Positions 35,812 through 43,204 of a stretch of 64,000 nt of DNA are shown in pieces (position 1 is the first letter of the stretch; every line of letters begins with the position of its first letter). The DNA is from DASQUK01 sp963756425 (GTDB lineage Bacteria; Actinomycetota; Acidimicrobiia; Acidimicrobiales; VFJN01). Position numbers and translations under genes: made by a program. Location of the stretch: assembly GCA_963756425.1 (NCBI GenBank), contig CAVWNW010000012.1, positions 248,001 to 312,000 of the forward strand. Reading direction: 5' to 3'. Under the pieces are notes generated by a model that saw only the letters and a program-made list of their open reading frames with translations, was not told the DNA's origin and searched no databases.

Positions 35812-36528
35812 GTGTCCGAGGACACATTCCCCGCTCGCACGACTCCTCGGGTCGGCGCTCCCCGGCTCGCCGTCCTCAAGGCCCTGGGCGACAACACCCG
35901 CTACGCGATCTACCTGGAGCTGGCGCGGTCGCCCCGGCCGCTGGCGACGGCGGAGATCGCCGAGACGCTCGACCTGCACCCGAACACCGTCCGGCCCCAC
36001 CTGGAACGGATGCGTGAGGTCGGCCTGCTGGACGTCGAGACCGATGCCCGGGGGACCGTCGGACGGCCGCAGCACCGCTACTCGGTCGCCGCCGACGCCC
36101 CCACCCTGGGGCTCGAACCCGCGACCTTCCCCGTGCTCTCGCGCATGCTGGTGAGGCTCGCGGCGACTGGCGGCCTAGGCAGCGGCGAGGCCGTCGAGGC
36201 CGGACGCGAGCAGGGAGAGCTCGACGCCCTGGAGGCAGCGGTGCCGGCCGACGGCGGCACCCACGTCTGTTTGCGCGCATTGGTGGCCCGGCTGGACGCG
36301 CTGGGTTTCGATCCGGCCGTTGCCCACGACGACGGGCAGGCCACCGTCGCCTTCACCCACTGCCCGTTCCGGGAACTCGCCGAGAGCCATCCCGAGGTGG
36401 TTTGCGGCCTGCACAGGGGGCTGGTCGAGGGATTCGTCGACGCCCTCGGTGGCGCGCGGGTGGACACCTTCCATCCGTTGACCGACCGAGCGCCGTGCCA
36501 GGTCGAGCTGGAGCTGTCGCCAACCTGA
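35812..36528 (+). CDS. SufR-like winged-helix regulator with cysteine cluster
   Basis: A 238-aa transcription factor. Residues about 12-85 are an ArsR/DeoR-like winged helix (RLAVLKALGDNTRYAIYLEL; TAEIAETLDLHPNTVRPHLE; GRPQHRYSV). The C-terminal domain contains HCPFRELAESHPEVVCGLHR and a later Cys in DRAPCQVELEL, the cysteine pattern of Fe-S-sensing SufR-type repressors. It probably senses cluster status and controls Fe-S genes. The start GTG at 35812 sits just after the -10 box. Followed after 95 bp by an A-type carrier and divergent from mrp, which supports the assignment; a suf operon is not in the window. Confidence 0.8.
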   Translation: MSEDTFPARTTPRVGAPRLAVLKALGDNTRYAIYLELARSPRPLATAEIAETLDLHPNTVRPHLERMREVGLLDVETDARGTVGRPQHRYSVAADAPTLGLEPATFPVLSRMLVRLAATGGLGSGEAVEAGREQGELDALEAAVPADGGTHVCLRALVARLDALGFDPAVAHDDGQATVAFTHCPFRELAESHPEVVCGLHRGLVEGFVDALGGARVDTFHPLTDRAPCQVELELSPT

Positions 36529-36623
36529 CGGCTCCGACCGCACCGCCCCGCCGGGTGTTCGCAACGTGTCGGCGGGCACCGATAGCATGACCTCTGATTT
36601 GGGAACCCCAGGAGGCTCCTGAC

Positions 36624-36944
36624 GTGATCGTCCTCACCGACACCGCAACCGAGAAGGTCCGCTCGCTCATAGACGCCGAGGGCGCGGACGACCTGGCGTT
36701 GCGGGTCGCCGTCCGCCCCGGCGGCTGCTCAGGCTTCAGCTACGAGATGTTCTTCGACAGCGACGTGGCCGACGACGACCAGACGGCCGACTACTCGGGC
36801 GTCCGTGTCGTGGTCGACGCCTCCAGCGCGATGCTTCTCGAGGGCGCCACCCTCGACTACAAGGACGGGCTCCAGGGCGCGGGTTTCGCCATCGAAAACC
36901 CCAATGCGCAGCGCACCTGCGGCTGCGGCCAGAGCTTCAGCTAG
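36624..36944 (+). CDS. erpA: A-type Fe-S carrier (ErpA/IscA-like)
   Basis: A 106-aa HesB/IscA-family protein that delivers Fe-S clusters to apo-proteins. It has LTDTATEKVRSLIDAEG at the N-terminus, the first Cys in VRPGGCSGFSYEMFFD (about residue 35), and the C-terminal pair in NAQRTCGCGQSFS, giving the three ligand Cys of the family. YKDGLQGAGFAIENPNA is standard. AGGAGGCT stands 7 bp before the GTG-type start (GTGATCGTC at 36624). Downstream of the SufR-like regulator, so likely under its control. Confidence 0.93.
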   Translation: MIVLTDTATEKVRSLIDAEGADDLALRVAVRPGGCSGFSYEMFFDSDVADDDQTADYSGVRVVVDASSAMLLEGATLDYKDGLQGAGFAIENPNAQRTCGCGQSFS

Positions 36945-36992
36945 AAGCCCGGGGCAGCGAGTCCGGAGAGATCAGGGGCTGGGGGCCTACTC

Positions 36993-38726
36993 GTGAGTCC
37001 GGGGGGGAGAGGTCAGCGTCCGACAGGCGACACGTCGGGCCCCTACCGGCGGCCCGACCCGTTCGACCGCTACGCGCCGTACGACGAGGACAGGTCCGAC
37101 TACGACGACGGCTATAGCGGCGACCCGTACGGCGACCAGGCTTCCGGGCAGCGCCTGACGGCGCCGATCGGCCGTCCGCCCCCGCGGCGCCGTGCGACCA
37201 CGGAGCCGGCCCACCTCGCCCAACGCCACGACAGGCGCCGGCTCGTCGCCCTGGTCGTCGTCTGCCTGCTGCTCGCCGGCACGGCGTTCGCCGTCCAGCG
37301 TGCGACGTCGGACGACGACGGCGAGTCCGCCGACCGGCCGAGCGGCGCCGACGAGTCCACGGACGCCACCGAGGCGGAGACCGGCGGGGCGTCCACGACC
37401 GCCCCTGGGGAGGCCGCACCGGCATCGGGGTTCAAGGTGCCCGGCCTCCTGACCTTCCGCGGCGGGCCGACCCGCAGCTACTACGGCGAGGGGCCGGTCC
37501 CGGAGCGCCCCGAGGTGCTGTGGAGCTATCCCGGCCAGAGCGGGGGCATGTGCGCCGAGTCGTCGGTGGGCAGCGACACGAAGGTGTGGTGCGGCACCGG
37601 CTGGACCGGTCAGCCCTCGGTGTTCGAGCGTGACGGCCGCACCTGGGTGGTGTTCGGCGCGTACGACCGGAACATCCACTTCGTCGACTTCGAGACCGGC
37701 CAGGACATCCTCCCCCCCTTCCCCACGGGCGACATCATCAAGGGCTCGGTGTCCGTCGACGGCGAGGGGCTTCCACTGGTCTATTCGGGCAGCCGCGACA
37801 ACAAGCTCCACGTCATCGCCATCGACCGGCCCCAGCCCACCGAGCTGTGGACCCTCGACGCGCAGGCGGTCTCCCCCACCATGTGGAACGACGACTGGGA
37901 CGGGTCGCCCCTGGTCCTCGGCGACTACCTCTACGAGGGGGGCGAGAACTCGCAGTTCCACATCGTCAAGCTCAACCGCACCACCGGCGACGACGGGCTG
38001 GTGCAGGTGGCGCCCGAGCTCGTCTTCAACACCCCGGGCTGGGACGACGAGCTGATCAACGCGCTGAACACGCGCCAGCAGGACGTCTCGATCGAGAACT
38101 CGGTCGCATACCACGACGGCGTGATCTACTTCTCCAACTCGGGCGGGCTGGTCCAGGGCTGGGACGTATCCGGCATCGCCGACGGCCGGGAGCCAAACCG
38201 GGTGCTGCGGTACTGGACGGGAGACGACGTCGACGCCTCGGTCGTGGTCGATGACCAGGGTTTCCTCTACGTCGGGGTCGAGAACGAGCGAGGCAACAGC
38301 CGGGCAGCCGAGGTCGGCCAGCTTCTCAAGCTCGACCCCCGCCGTCCCGACGACCCACTGGTGTGGTCGGTCAAGGACCCAGGCGGCTTCTGGACCACCC
38401 CGGCCCTGCACAAGGACATCGTGATCGCCGCCGCCGACGGGGGCACCGTGTACGGCGTCGACCGGGAGACGGGCGCGGTGCGCTGGCAGTTCGAGCTCCC
38501 GCCGCCGACCTGGCAGTCCGCGGTGATCGTCGACGACGTCCTCATCCAGGGCGACTGCAGTGGCGTGCTCCACGGCTATGACGTGTCCGACACGAGCGCG
38601 GCGCCGCCGGAGCTGTGGAACGTCGCGCTGGAGGGTTGCATCGAGTCGACGCCGGCAGTGTGGAACGGCCGGATCTTCGTCGGCACGCGGGCCGGGCGCT
38701 TCTACGCCATGGGGGACGCCGGCTGA
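36993..38726 (+). CDS. Membrane-anchored PQQ-like beta-propeller protein
   Basis: A 577-aa protein: residues 1-80 are disordered, Arg/Pro/Tyr/Asp-rich and cytoplasmic, about 82-100 form one membrane helix (RLVALVVVCLLLAGTAFAV), then an acidic Ser/Thr linker to about 145. The extracellular part (150-577) is a beta-propeller of PQQ/WD-like blades with repeated patterns such as VLWSYPGQSGG, WVVFGAYDRNIHFVDFETGQ, YSGSRDNKLHVIAIDRPQPT, FLYVGVENERG and GGTVYGVDRETGAVRWQFEL, ending GRIFVGTRAGRFYAMGD. No catalytic residues for a dehydrogenase are evident; it may be a scaffold or binding protein. Confidence 0.8.
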   Translation: MSPGGRGQRPTGDTSGPYRRPDPFDRYAPYDEDRSDYDDGYSGDPYGDQASGQRLTAPIGRPPPRRRATTEPAHLAQRHDRRRLVALVVVCLLLAGTAFAVQRATSDDDGESADRPSGADESTDATEAETGGASTTAPGEAAPASGFKVPGLLTFRGGPTRSYYGEGPVPERPEVLWSYPGQSGGMCAESSVGSDTKVWCGTGWTGQPSVFERDGRTWVVFGAYDRNIHFVDFETGQDILPPFPTGDIIKGSVSVDGEGLPLVYSGSRDNKLHVIAIDRPQPTELWTLDAQAVSPTMWNDDWDGSPLVLGDYLYEGGENSQFHIVKLNRTTGDDGLVQVAPELVFNTPGWDDELINALNTRQQDVSIENSVAYHDGVIYFSNSGGLVQGWDVSGIADGREPNRVLRYWTGDDVDASVVVDDQGFLYVGVENERGNSRAAEVGQLLKLDPRRPDDPLVWSVKDPGGFWTTPALHKDIVIAAADGGTVYGVDRETGAVRWQFELPPPTWQSAVIVDDVLIQGDCSGVLHGYDVSDTSAAPPELWNVALEGCIESTPAVWNGRIFVGTRAGRFYAMGDAG

Positions 38727-38767
38727 CCGGAGCCGAAGGGCGCCCTCGCCCGCTTATCCTCGGCCGC

Positions 38768-40438
38768 ATGCCCGACCCAGCTGGTCCGGTGGCGCTCGTT
38801 GTCGACGGGCGAGACGTCGAGGTACCCGACGATGGCGGCAGCCTTCTCGACATCCTGCGGGAGCGGCTGGGCATCAACTCGCTGAAGGACGGATGCAGCC
38901 CGCAGGGTCAGTGCGGCTGCTGCACCGTCCTCGTCGACGGGCAGCCCCGGGTGGCGTGTGTGACGCCGGCGCGGCGTGTGCGGGGGCGGTCGATCACCAC
39001 GCTCGAGGGCCTGGACCACGCCGAGCGGGCGGCCTGGGGCGACGCGTTCTGCGCCACTGGCGCCAGCCAGTGCGGCTTCTGCACGCCCGGGATCGTGATG
39101 CGCCTGTCGGGGCTGCGCGCCCGGGGCACGGCGGCCGACGACCACCCAGCGGTCGAGCAGGCCCTGCTCGCCCATATGTGCCGCTGCACCGGGTGGCGCA
39201 CGATCCTCGACGCATGGTCGGCCTACGACGAGTCGGTGGGCGGGTCGGCGGGGCCGGCGGTGGGACCGCTGTCGGCCACTCGCCCCGGGACCTCGAGGCC
39301 GCCGCGCGGCGGGCGACCATCGAGGGACGCACGCCGCAGCGGGTCGATCCCCGGGTCCCGCTCGGCCACGGGGGATTCGCCGACGACACCGCCCCGGCCG
39401 GCGCACTCGTCGCCGTGCCCGACGGCGCGGGCGGCTGGGCCGTGGGTGAATCGGTCGCCGAGGCCCGGGCGGCCGCCGGCAAGGTGCAGGGCCGGCGGAC
39501 GACCGCCGAGCTGCGCCACCCCGTCGAACCACCCCCGGGCGACTGGGAGGTCACGCTCCGGACCACCTGGGCGGAGCCCGCGTACCTCGAGCTCGACGCC
39601 TCCTGGTGCTTTCCCGGCGGAGAGCCGGCGTCGCCGCTGGCCAACGGGGGTGCGTTCGGTGGTAAGCGGGCGACCGTGGTCACCCGCGCCGCCCGCGAGC
39701 CTCGCAGATCGCCACGGCCGCCCGGTCCGGGTGCTCCTCGCCCGCGAGGACGCCGTGCGGCTGGGCGCCAAGCGACCGCCGATCGCGGCCGGCATCCGTC
39801 CGGACGGGTCGGGCGTCATGCGCGTGGTGCGCACCGAGGGGATCGCCGACGTGGTCGCGCCGGTGGCGCCCGCCCTGGTCGTCGAGCAGGTCGACGTCCC
39901 CGGCCCGCCGACGTCGCTGGCGCCACGGGCCACGGGGTGGGCGGAGGCGCTGGTCCTCCTCGCCGCCGCCGGCGTCGAAGGCGAGGCTGGAGCGCAGCGG
40001 GCCGGCGTCCTCGAGGCCACGCAGGCCGGCGACCGGGCCCGCGTCGGCCTCCGCTCGCCGGATGGGGCCGTGGCCCACGCCGACGTCGACCTTGGCGCGG
40101 AGGCCCGGGTCGACGTGGTCGTGAGCTGCGGCGATCCGCTCGATCAGGTAACCCTGCGCTCGTACTGCGTCGGCGCCGTGCACATGGCCCTCGGGTGGGT
40201 CAGCAGCGAGGGGCTGGCCGTGGACGCGGCCGGCGAGGTTCAAGACCTGACGATCCGCAGCTTCGGTGTGCTGCGGGCCGTTGACACCCCGCCGATCGGC
40301 GTCACGATCGAACCGTCGGACGGTCCGCCCGTCAACGGCTCCGACGCCGCGTTCGCCGCCGTGGCCGCCGCCGCCTGGCTGGCGCAAGGGCGCCCGCCGG
40401 CCTGGCCCACGGGCCATCGCATTCGCCGGGCGCACTAG
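38768..40438 (+). CDS. Compact [2Fe-2S]/xanthine-dehydrogenase-like fusion, with two frameshifts
   Basis: The N-terminal 160 residues are a molybdo-flavoenzyme-type [2Fe-2S] subunit: GCSPQGQCGCCTVLVDG, then QCGFCTPGIVM and MCRCTGWRT (second cluster). The remainder resembles parts of the Mo-binding subunit of xanthine/CO dehydrogenases: the region 39.30-39.70 kb reads correctly one frame over (DPRVPLGHGGFADDT, ELDASWCFPGG, NGGAFGGKRATVV), and then RHGRPVRVLLAREDAVRLGA returns to the first frame to the end. So a missing base near 39250-39300 and an extra C at 39700 are inferred; they compensate, and the first frame stays open. Repaired product about 556 aa, far shorter than a normal Mo subunit plus Fe-S domain. 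Confidence 0.75.
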   Translation: MPDPAGPVALVVDGRDVEVPDDGGSLLDILRERLGINSLKDGCSPQGQCGCCTVLVDGQPRVACVTPARRVRGRSITTLEGLDHAERAAWGDAFCATGASQCGFCTPGIVMRLSGLRARGTAADDHPAVEQALLAHMCRCTGWRTILDAWSAYDESVGGSAGPAVGPLSATRPGTSRPPRGGRPSRDARRSGSIPGSRSATGDSPTTPPRPAHSSPCPTARAAGPWVNRSPRPGRPPARCRAGGRPPSCATPSNHPRATGRSRSGPPGRSPRTSSSTPPGAFPAESRRRRWPTGVRSVVSGRPWSPAPPASLADRHGRPVRVLLAREDAVRLGAKRPPIAAGIRPDGSGVMRVVRTEGIADVVAPVAPALVVEQVDVPGPPTSLAPRATGWAEALVLLAAAGVEGEAGAQRAGVLEATQAGDRARVGLRSPDGAVAHADVDLGAEARVDVVVSCGDPLDQVTLRSYCVGAVHMALGWVSSEGLAVDAAGEVQDLTIRSFGVLRAVDTPPIGVTIEPSDGPPVNGSDAAFAAVAAAAWLAQGRPPAWPTGHRIRRAH

Positions 40439-40450
40439 CGTCGTCGCGAC

Positions 40451-40813
40451 ATGAGCGAGCCAGCGAAGCCGGTCGGTCCCTACACGCCCATCGTGCGCGC
40501 CGGAGAGTGGCTCGTCGTCTCGGGGCAGGTCGGGATCGCCGACGGCCAGATCGTCATGGGCGGCACAGCGGCCGAGCTCCGCCAGGCCATCGGCAACCTC
40601 GAGAACCAGCTCGCCAGCGAGGGTGCCGGCCTCGCCGATGTCGTCAAGACGACGGTGTTCCTCCGTCACATGAGCGACTACGCGGCGATGAACGAGGTCT
40701 ACATCGACTGCTTCGGCGACCACCGGCCCGCACGGTCGGCGATCGGCGTGGCCGAGCTACCGCTGGGCGCCCTGGTGGAGGTCGAGGCGTGGGCGCACGT
40801 AGGAGGAGGGTGA
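40451..40813 (+). CDS. ridA: RidA-family enamine/imine deaminase
   Basis: A 120-aa protein of the YjgF/YER057c/UK114 family that hydrolyses reactive enamines made by PLP enzymes. It has KPVGPYTPIVRAGEWLVVSG at the N-terminus, NLENQLASEGAGLADVVKTT, and the active-site region RPARSAIGVAELPLGALVEV with the conserved Arg, followed by EAWA. Complete. It starts 12 bp after the Fe-S/Mo fusion and ends 4 bp before the small membrane protein gene, so all three may share a transcript. Similar to the RidA-like gene near the ArsA pair of mycobacteria. Confidence 0.9.
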   Translation: MSEPAKPVGPYTPIVRAGEWLVVSGQVGIADGQIVMGGTAAELRQAIGNLENQLASEGAGLADVVKTTVFLRHMSDYAAMNEVYIDCFGDHRPARSAIGVAELPLGALVEVEAWAHVGGG

Positions 40814-40817
40814 CGAG

Positions 40818-40976
40818 ATGGCTGGCGCCGTCCTCATGGCCATCGTCCTCGTCGTCGTGATCCCCGTCGCCGTGTGCATGTCGGGTGCCGTGCTGGCGGC
40901 GCTGCTCGGCTGGTCGCTCAAGGAGGACGCCGACGTCCGCAACGAGGGCAGCGAGCTGATCGACCTGAACAAGTAG
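40818..40976 (+). CDS. Small single-helix membrane protein (52 aa)
   Basis: Starts ATG at 40818, preceded by GGAGGAGG (40802-40809), and ends TAG at 40974-40976. Residues 1-32 are strongly hydrophobic (AVLMAIVLVVVIPVAVCMSG, then AVLAALLGW), forming one or two membrane passes; the C-terminal 20 residues are charged (KEDADVRNEGSELIDLNK) and probably cytoplasmic. No family recognised. Its tight spacing to ridA and the good ribosome site support it as a real gene. Confidence 0.7.
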   Translation: MAGAVLMAIVLVVVIPVAVCMSGAVLAALLGWSLKEDADVRNEGSELIDLNK

Positions 40977-40986
40977 TTCGGGCGCC

Positions 40987-41682
40987 TCACACGCTCCAGC
41001 GAGACTGGCCGAAGCGGTAGCCGACCGAGCGGACGGTCTGGATCAGGTTGGCGTGCTCCTCGCCGAGCTTGGCGCGCAGGCGACGGATGTGGACGTCGAC
41101 CGTGCGGGCCCCGCCGTAGTACTCGTAGCCCCACACCCGGCTCAGCAGCGTCTCGCGCGTGAACACCCGGCCGGGATGCGACGCCAGGAACTTGAGCAGC
41201 TCGTACTCCATGTAGGTGAGGTCGAGCGGGTGGGCCTCGACCGCCGCCTGATAGGTCTCGAGGTTGAGCACCAAGGGGCCGTACTCGACCAGCTCGGGCC
41301 GGGCGCCCCGCCCCGTCCGCCACAGCAGGTGCTTGAGGCGGGCCTCGAGCTCGAGCGGCTGGAACGGGTACAGGCAGAAGTCGTCGAACAGGTCCTCGCG
41401 CAGCTCCAGGTGGGCCAGCTGGCCGCCCGAGACCAGCAGCAGCAGCGGCTCGAGCGGCACGTCGCCCTTGCGCAGTGCCCGGCACAGCGCGAAGGCACCC
41501 TCGGGATCGGCGGCGGCGACGATCACCCCGCCCGCCCAGCCGGCGTCGGGCGCGGCTCGCGCCGCCGAGCGCTCGTCGGACACGCCCTTCCACGGATACC
41601 CCGCCAGGTCGAGGGCCTGCGCCAGCTCGGGCGGGGCCGGGTCGGGGTACAGCAGCAGCGGCTCCATCGGTGGTCCTGGCAT
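40987..41682 (-). CDS. Atypical OmpR-family regulator, GlnR-like
   Basis: A 231-aa transcription factor. The N-terminal receiver (about 5-120) lacks the usual phospho-acceptor: the strand-3 sequence GGVIVAAADPEGAFALCRAL has Ala where Asp is expected, and the KP turn is FQP. The C-terminal OmpR winged helix (135-225) is well kept: YGPLVLNLETYQAA, LDLTYMEYELLKFLASHPGR, VFTRETLLSRVWGYEY, RTVDVHIRRLRAKLG and IQTVRSVGYRFG. GlnR of actinobacteria is likewise an orphan regulator with an atypical receiver. The gene follows a glutamine synthetase gene by 2 bp, so nitrogen control is inferred. The start ATG 41682 is chosen over longer open sequence. Confidence 0.78.
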   Translation of the reverse strand: MPGPPMEPLLLYPDPAPPELAQALDLAGYPWKGVSDERSAARAAPDAGWAGGVIVAAADPEGAFALCRALRKGDVPLEPLLLLVSGGQLAHLELREDLFDDFCLYPFQPLELEARLKHLLWRTGRGARPELVEYGPLVLNLETYQAAVEAHPLDLTYMEYELLKFLASHPGRVFTRETLLSRVWGYEYYGGARTVDVHIRRLRAKLGEEHANLIQTVRSVGYRFGQSRWSV

Positions 41683-41684
41683 GC

Positions 41685-43028
41685 TCACAGCCGCGTGAGA
41701 TAGCGGTCGAGCTCGAACTGCGTGACCTGGGTCTTGTAGTCCATCCATTCCTTGCGCTTGTTGCGGATGAACCATTCGAACACGTGCTCCCCGAGCGCCT
41801 CAGCGACCAACTCCGAGCTCTCCATGGCGTCGAGCGCATCGGAGAGCGACTGCGGCACGGTGTCGATGTCCTCGGCCATGAGCTCCTCGGCCGTGAGCTC
41901 GTAGAGGTTCACGGCCGTCTCGCGTGGGAGGACGTAGCTCTCCTCGACGCCCTTGAGCCCGGCGGCCAGGATCACGGCGAAGGCCAGATAGGGATTGCAG
42001 GCCGGGTCGGGCGCCCGGTATTCGAGGCGGGTGCTCTCGCTCTTGCCCCGCTTGATGGGCGGCAAGTTGACGATGACCGAGCGGTTGTTGCGGGCCCAGG
42101 ACGTGTAGATCGGCGCCTCGTAGCCGACCACCAGCCGCTTGTAGGAGTTGACCCACTGGTTCGTGACCGCGGTGATCTCATTGGCGTGGGTGAGCAGCCC
42201 GGCGATGAACCCCCGGCCGACCTTGGAGAGGTTGCGCTCGCCCCCGGCCTCGTAGAAGGCGTTGGTGTCGCCCTCGAACAGCGAGAAGTGGGTGTGCATC
42301 CCCGAGCCCTGCACGCCGGCGAGTGGTTTCGGCATGAACGTGGCGTGCACGCCAGCCTCGAGCGCCACCTCCTTCACCACCAGCCGAAACGTCATCACGT
42401 TGTCGGCCATCGTGAGGGCGTCGGTATAGCGCAGGTCGATCTCGTGCTGGCTGGGGGCGTCCTCGTGGTGGCTGTACTCGACGGGGATCCCCATCGCCTC
42501 CAGCGTGTGGATGGTGCGCTGGCGCAGGTCAGTGGCGACGTCGGCCGTGGTGAGGTCGAAGTAGGACGCCTGATCGAGCGGGCGGGGGGCGTGAGAGGAA
42601 TCGCCGTCGGCGAAGTAGAAGAACTCCACCTCGGGGGCGGCATAGAAGCTGAAGCCCCGACCGCGGGCGGCGTCGAGGTTGCGGCGCAGGACCTGCCGCG
42701 GATCCCCTTCGAAGGCCGTGCCGTCCAGGTTGACGATGTCGCAGAACATGCGGGCCGAGGTGCCCACACTCTCGGCCCAGGGTAGGAGCTCGAAGCTGTT
42801 GGGGTCGGGCTTGGCGAGCACGTCGGACTCCTGCACTCGGCTGAAGCCGTCGATCGACGAGCCGTCGAACCGCATGCCCTCGTCGAACGCCCCCTCCAGC
42901 TCGACCGGTGAGATGGCGAACGACTTGAGCTGCCCCAGCACGTCGGTGAACCACAGCCGGATCATGCGCACACCACGCTCTTCCACCGTGCGGAGCACGT
43001 ACTCACGCTGGCGTTCGGTGCTCTCCAT
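41685..43028 (-). CDS. glnA: Type I glutamine synthetase (GSI)
   Basis: A 447-aa enzyme making glutamine from glutamate, ammonia and ATP. It has MRFDGSSIDGFSRVQESDVL (about 52-71), APEVEFFYF with metal-binding Glu, HHEDAPSQHEIDLRY (180s), FMPKPLAGVQGSGMHTHFSL, NQWVNSYKRLVVGYEAP, RNNRSVIVNLP and EYRAPDPACNPYLAF. The Tyr in AVNLYELTAEEL corresponds to the adenylylation position. Shorter than the 474-aa GSI downstream, as in GSI-alpha types. The ATG at 43028 fits the family; the open frame upstream is antisense to the glnII leader. Co-transcribed with the regulator (2-bp gap) and divergent from glnII. Confidence 0.95.
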   Translation of the reverse strand: MESTERQREYVLRTVEERGVRMIRLWFTDVLGQLKSFAISPVELEGAFDEGMRFDGSSIDGFSRVQESDVLAKPDPNSFELLPWAESVGTSARMFCDIVNLDGTAFEGDPRQVLRRNLDAARGRGFSFYAAPEVEFFYFADGDSSHAPRPLDQASYFDLTTADVATDLRQRTIHTLEAMGIPVEYSHHEDAPSQHEIDLRYTDALTMADNVMTFRLVVKEVALEAGVHATFMPKPLAGVQGSGMHTHFSLFEGDTNAFYEAGGERNLSKVGRGFIAGLLTHANEITAVTNQWVNSYKRLVVGYEAPIYTSWARNNRSVIVNLPPIKRGKSESTRLEYRAPDPACNPYLAFAVILAAGLKGVEESYVLPRETAVNLYELTAEELMAEDIDTVPQSLSDALDAMESSELVAEALGEHVFEWFIRNKRKEWMDYKTQVTQFELDRYLTRL

Positions 43029-43079
43029 ACCGAGAATCCTGAGGGTAGGACGGCGATGGCCGCAAGCTGGGGATTCCCG

Positions 43080-43101
43080 GTTCACAGTGCGTTCACATTC
43101 G
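43080..43101. promoter_or_regulatory. 11-bp direct repeat (PHO-box/GlnR-like) between glnA and glnII
   Basis: Two units GTTCACAGTGC (43080-43090) and GTTCACATTCG (43091-43101) are in tandem, phased at exactly 11 bp, one DNA turn, as used by OmpR-type dimers. The GTTCAC core equals the Streptomyces PHO-box repeat unit. It lies 52 bp upstream of the glnA ATG and about 104 bp upstream of the glnII ATG, so it can serve both genes. An OmpR-family regulator is encoded in the adjacent operon. Confidence 0.6.
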
Positions 43102-43204
43102 GGCAACAACGGGGAAACGGCCTCCTGGCAGCGTTCGGGCCGGCGGTACGTGAACCCGCGAACAAGCTCGCGACACGAGTCGAGACCGGAGGACAGACTC
43201 CCCG

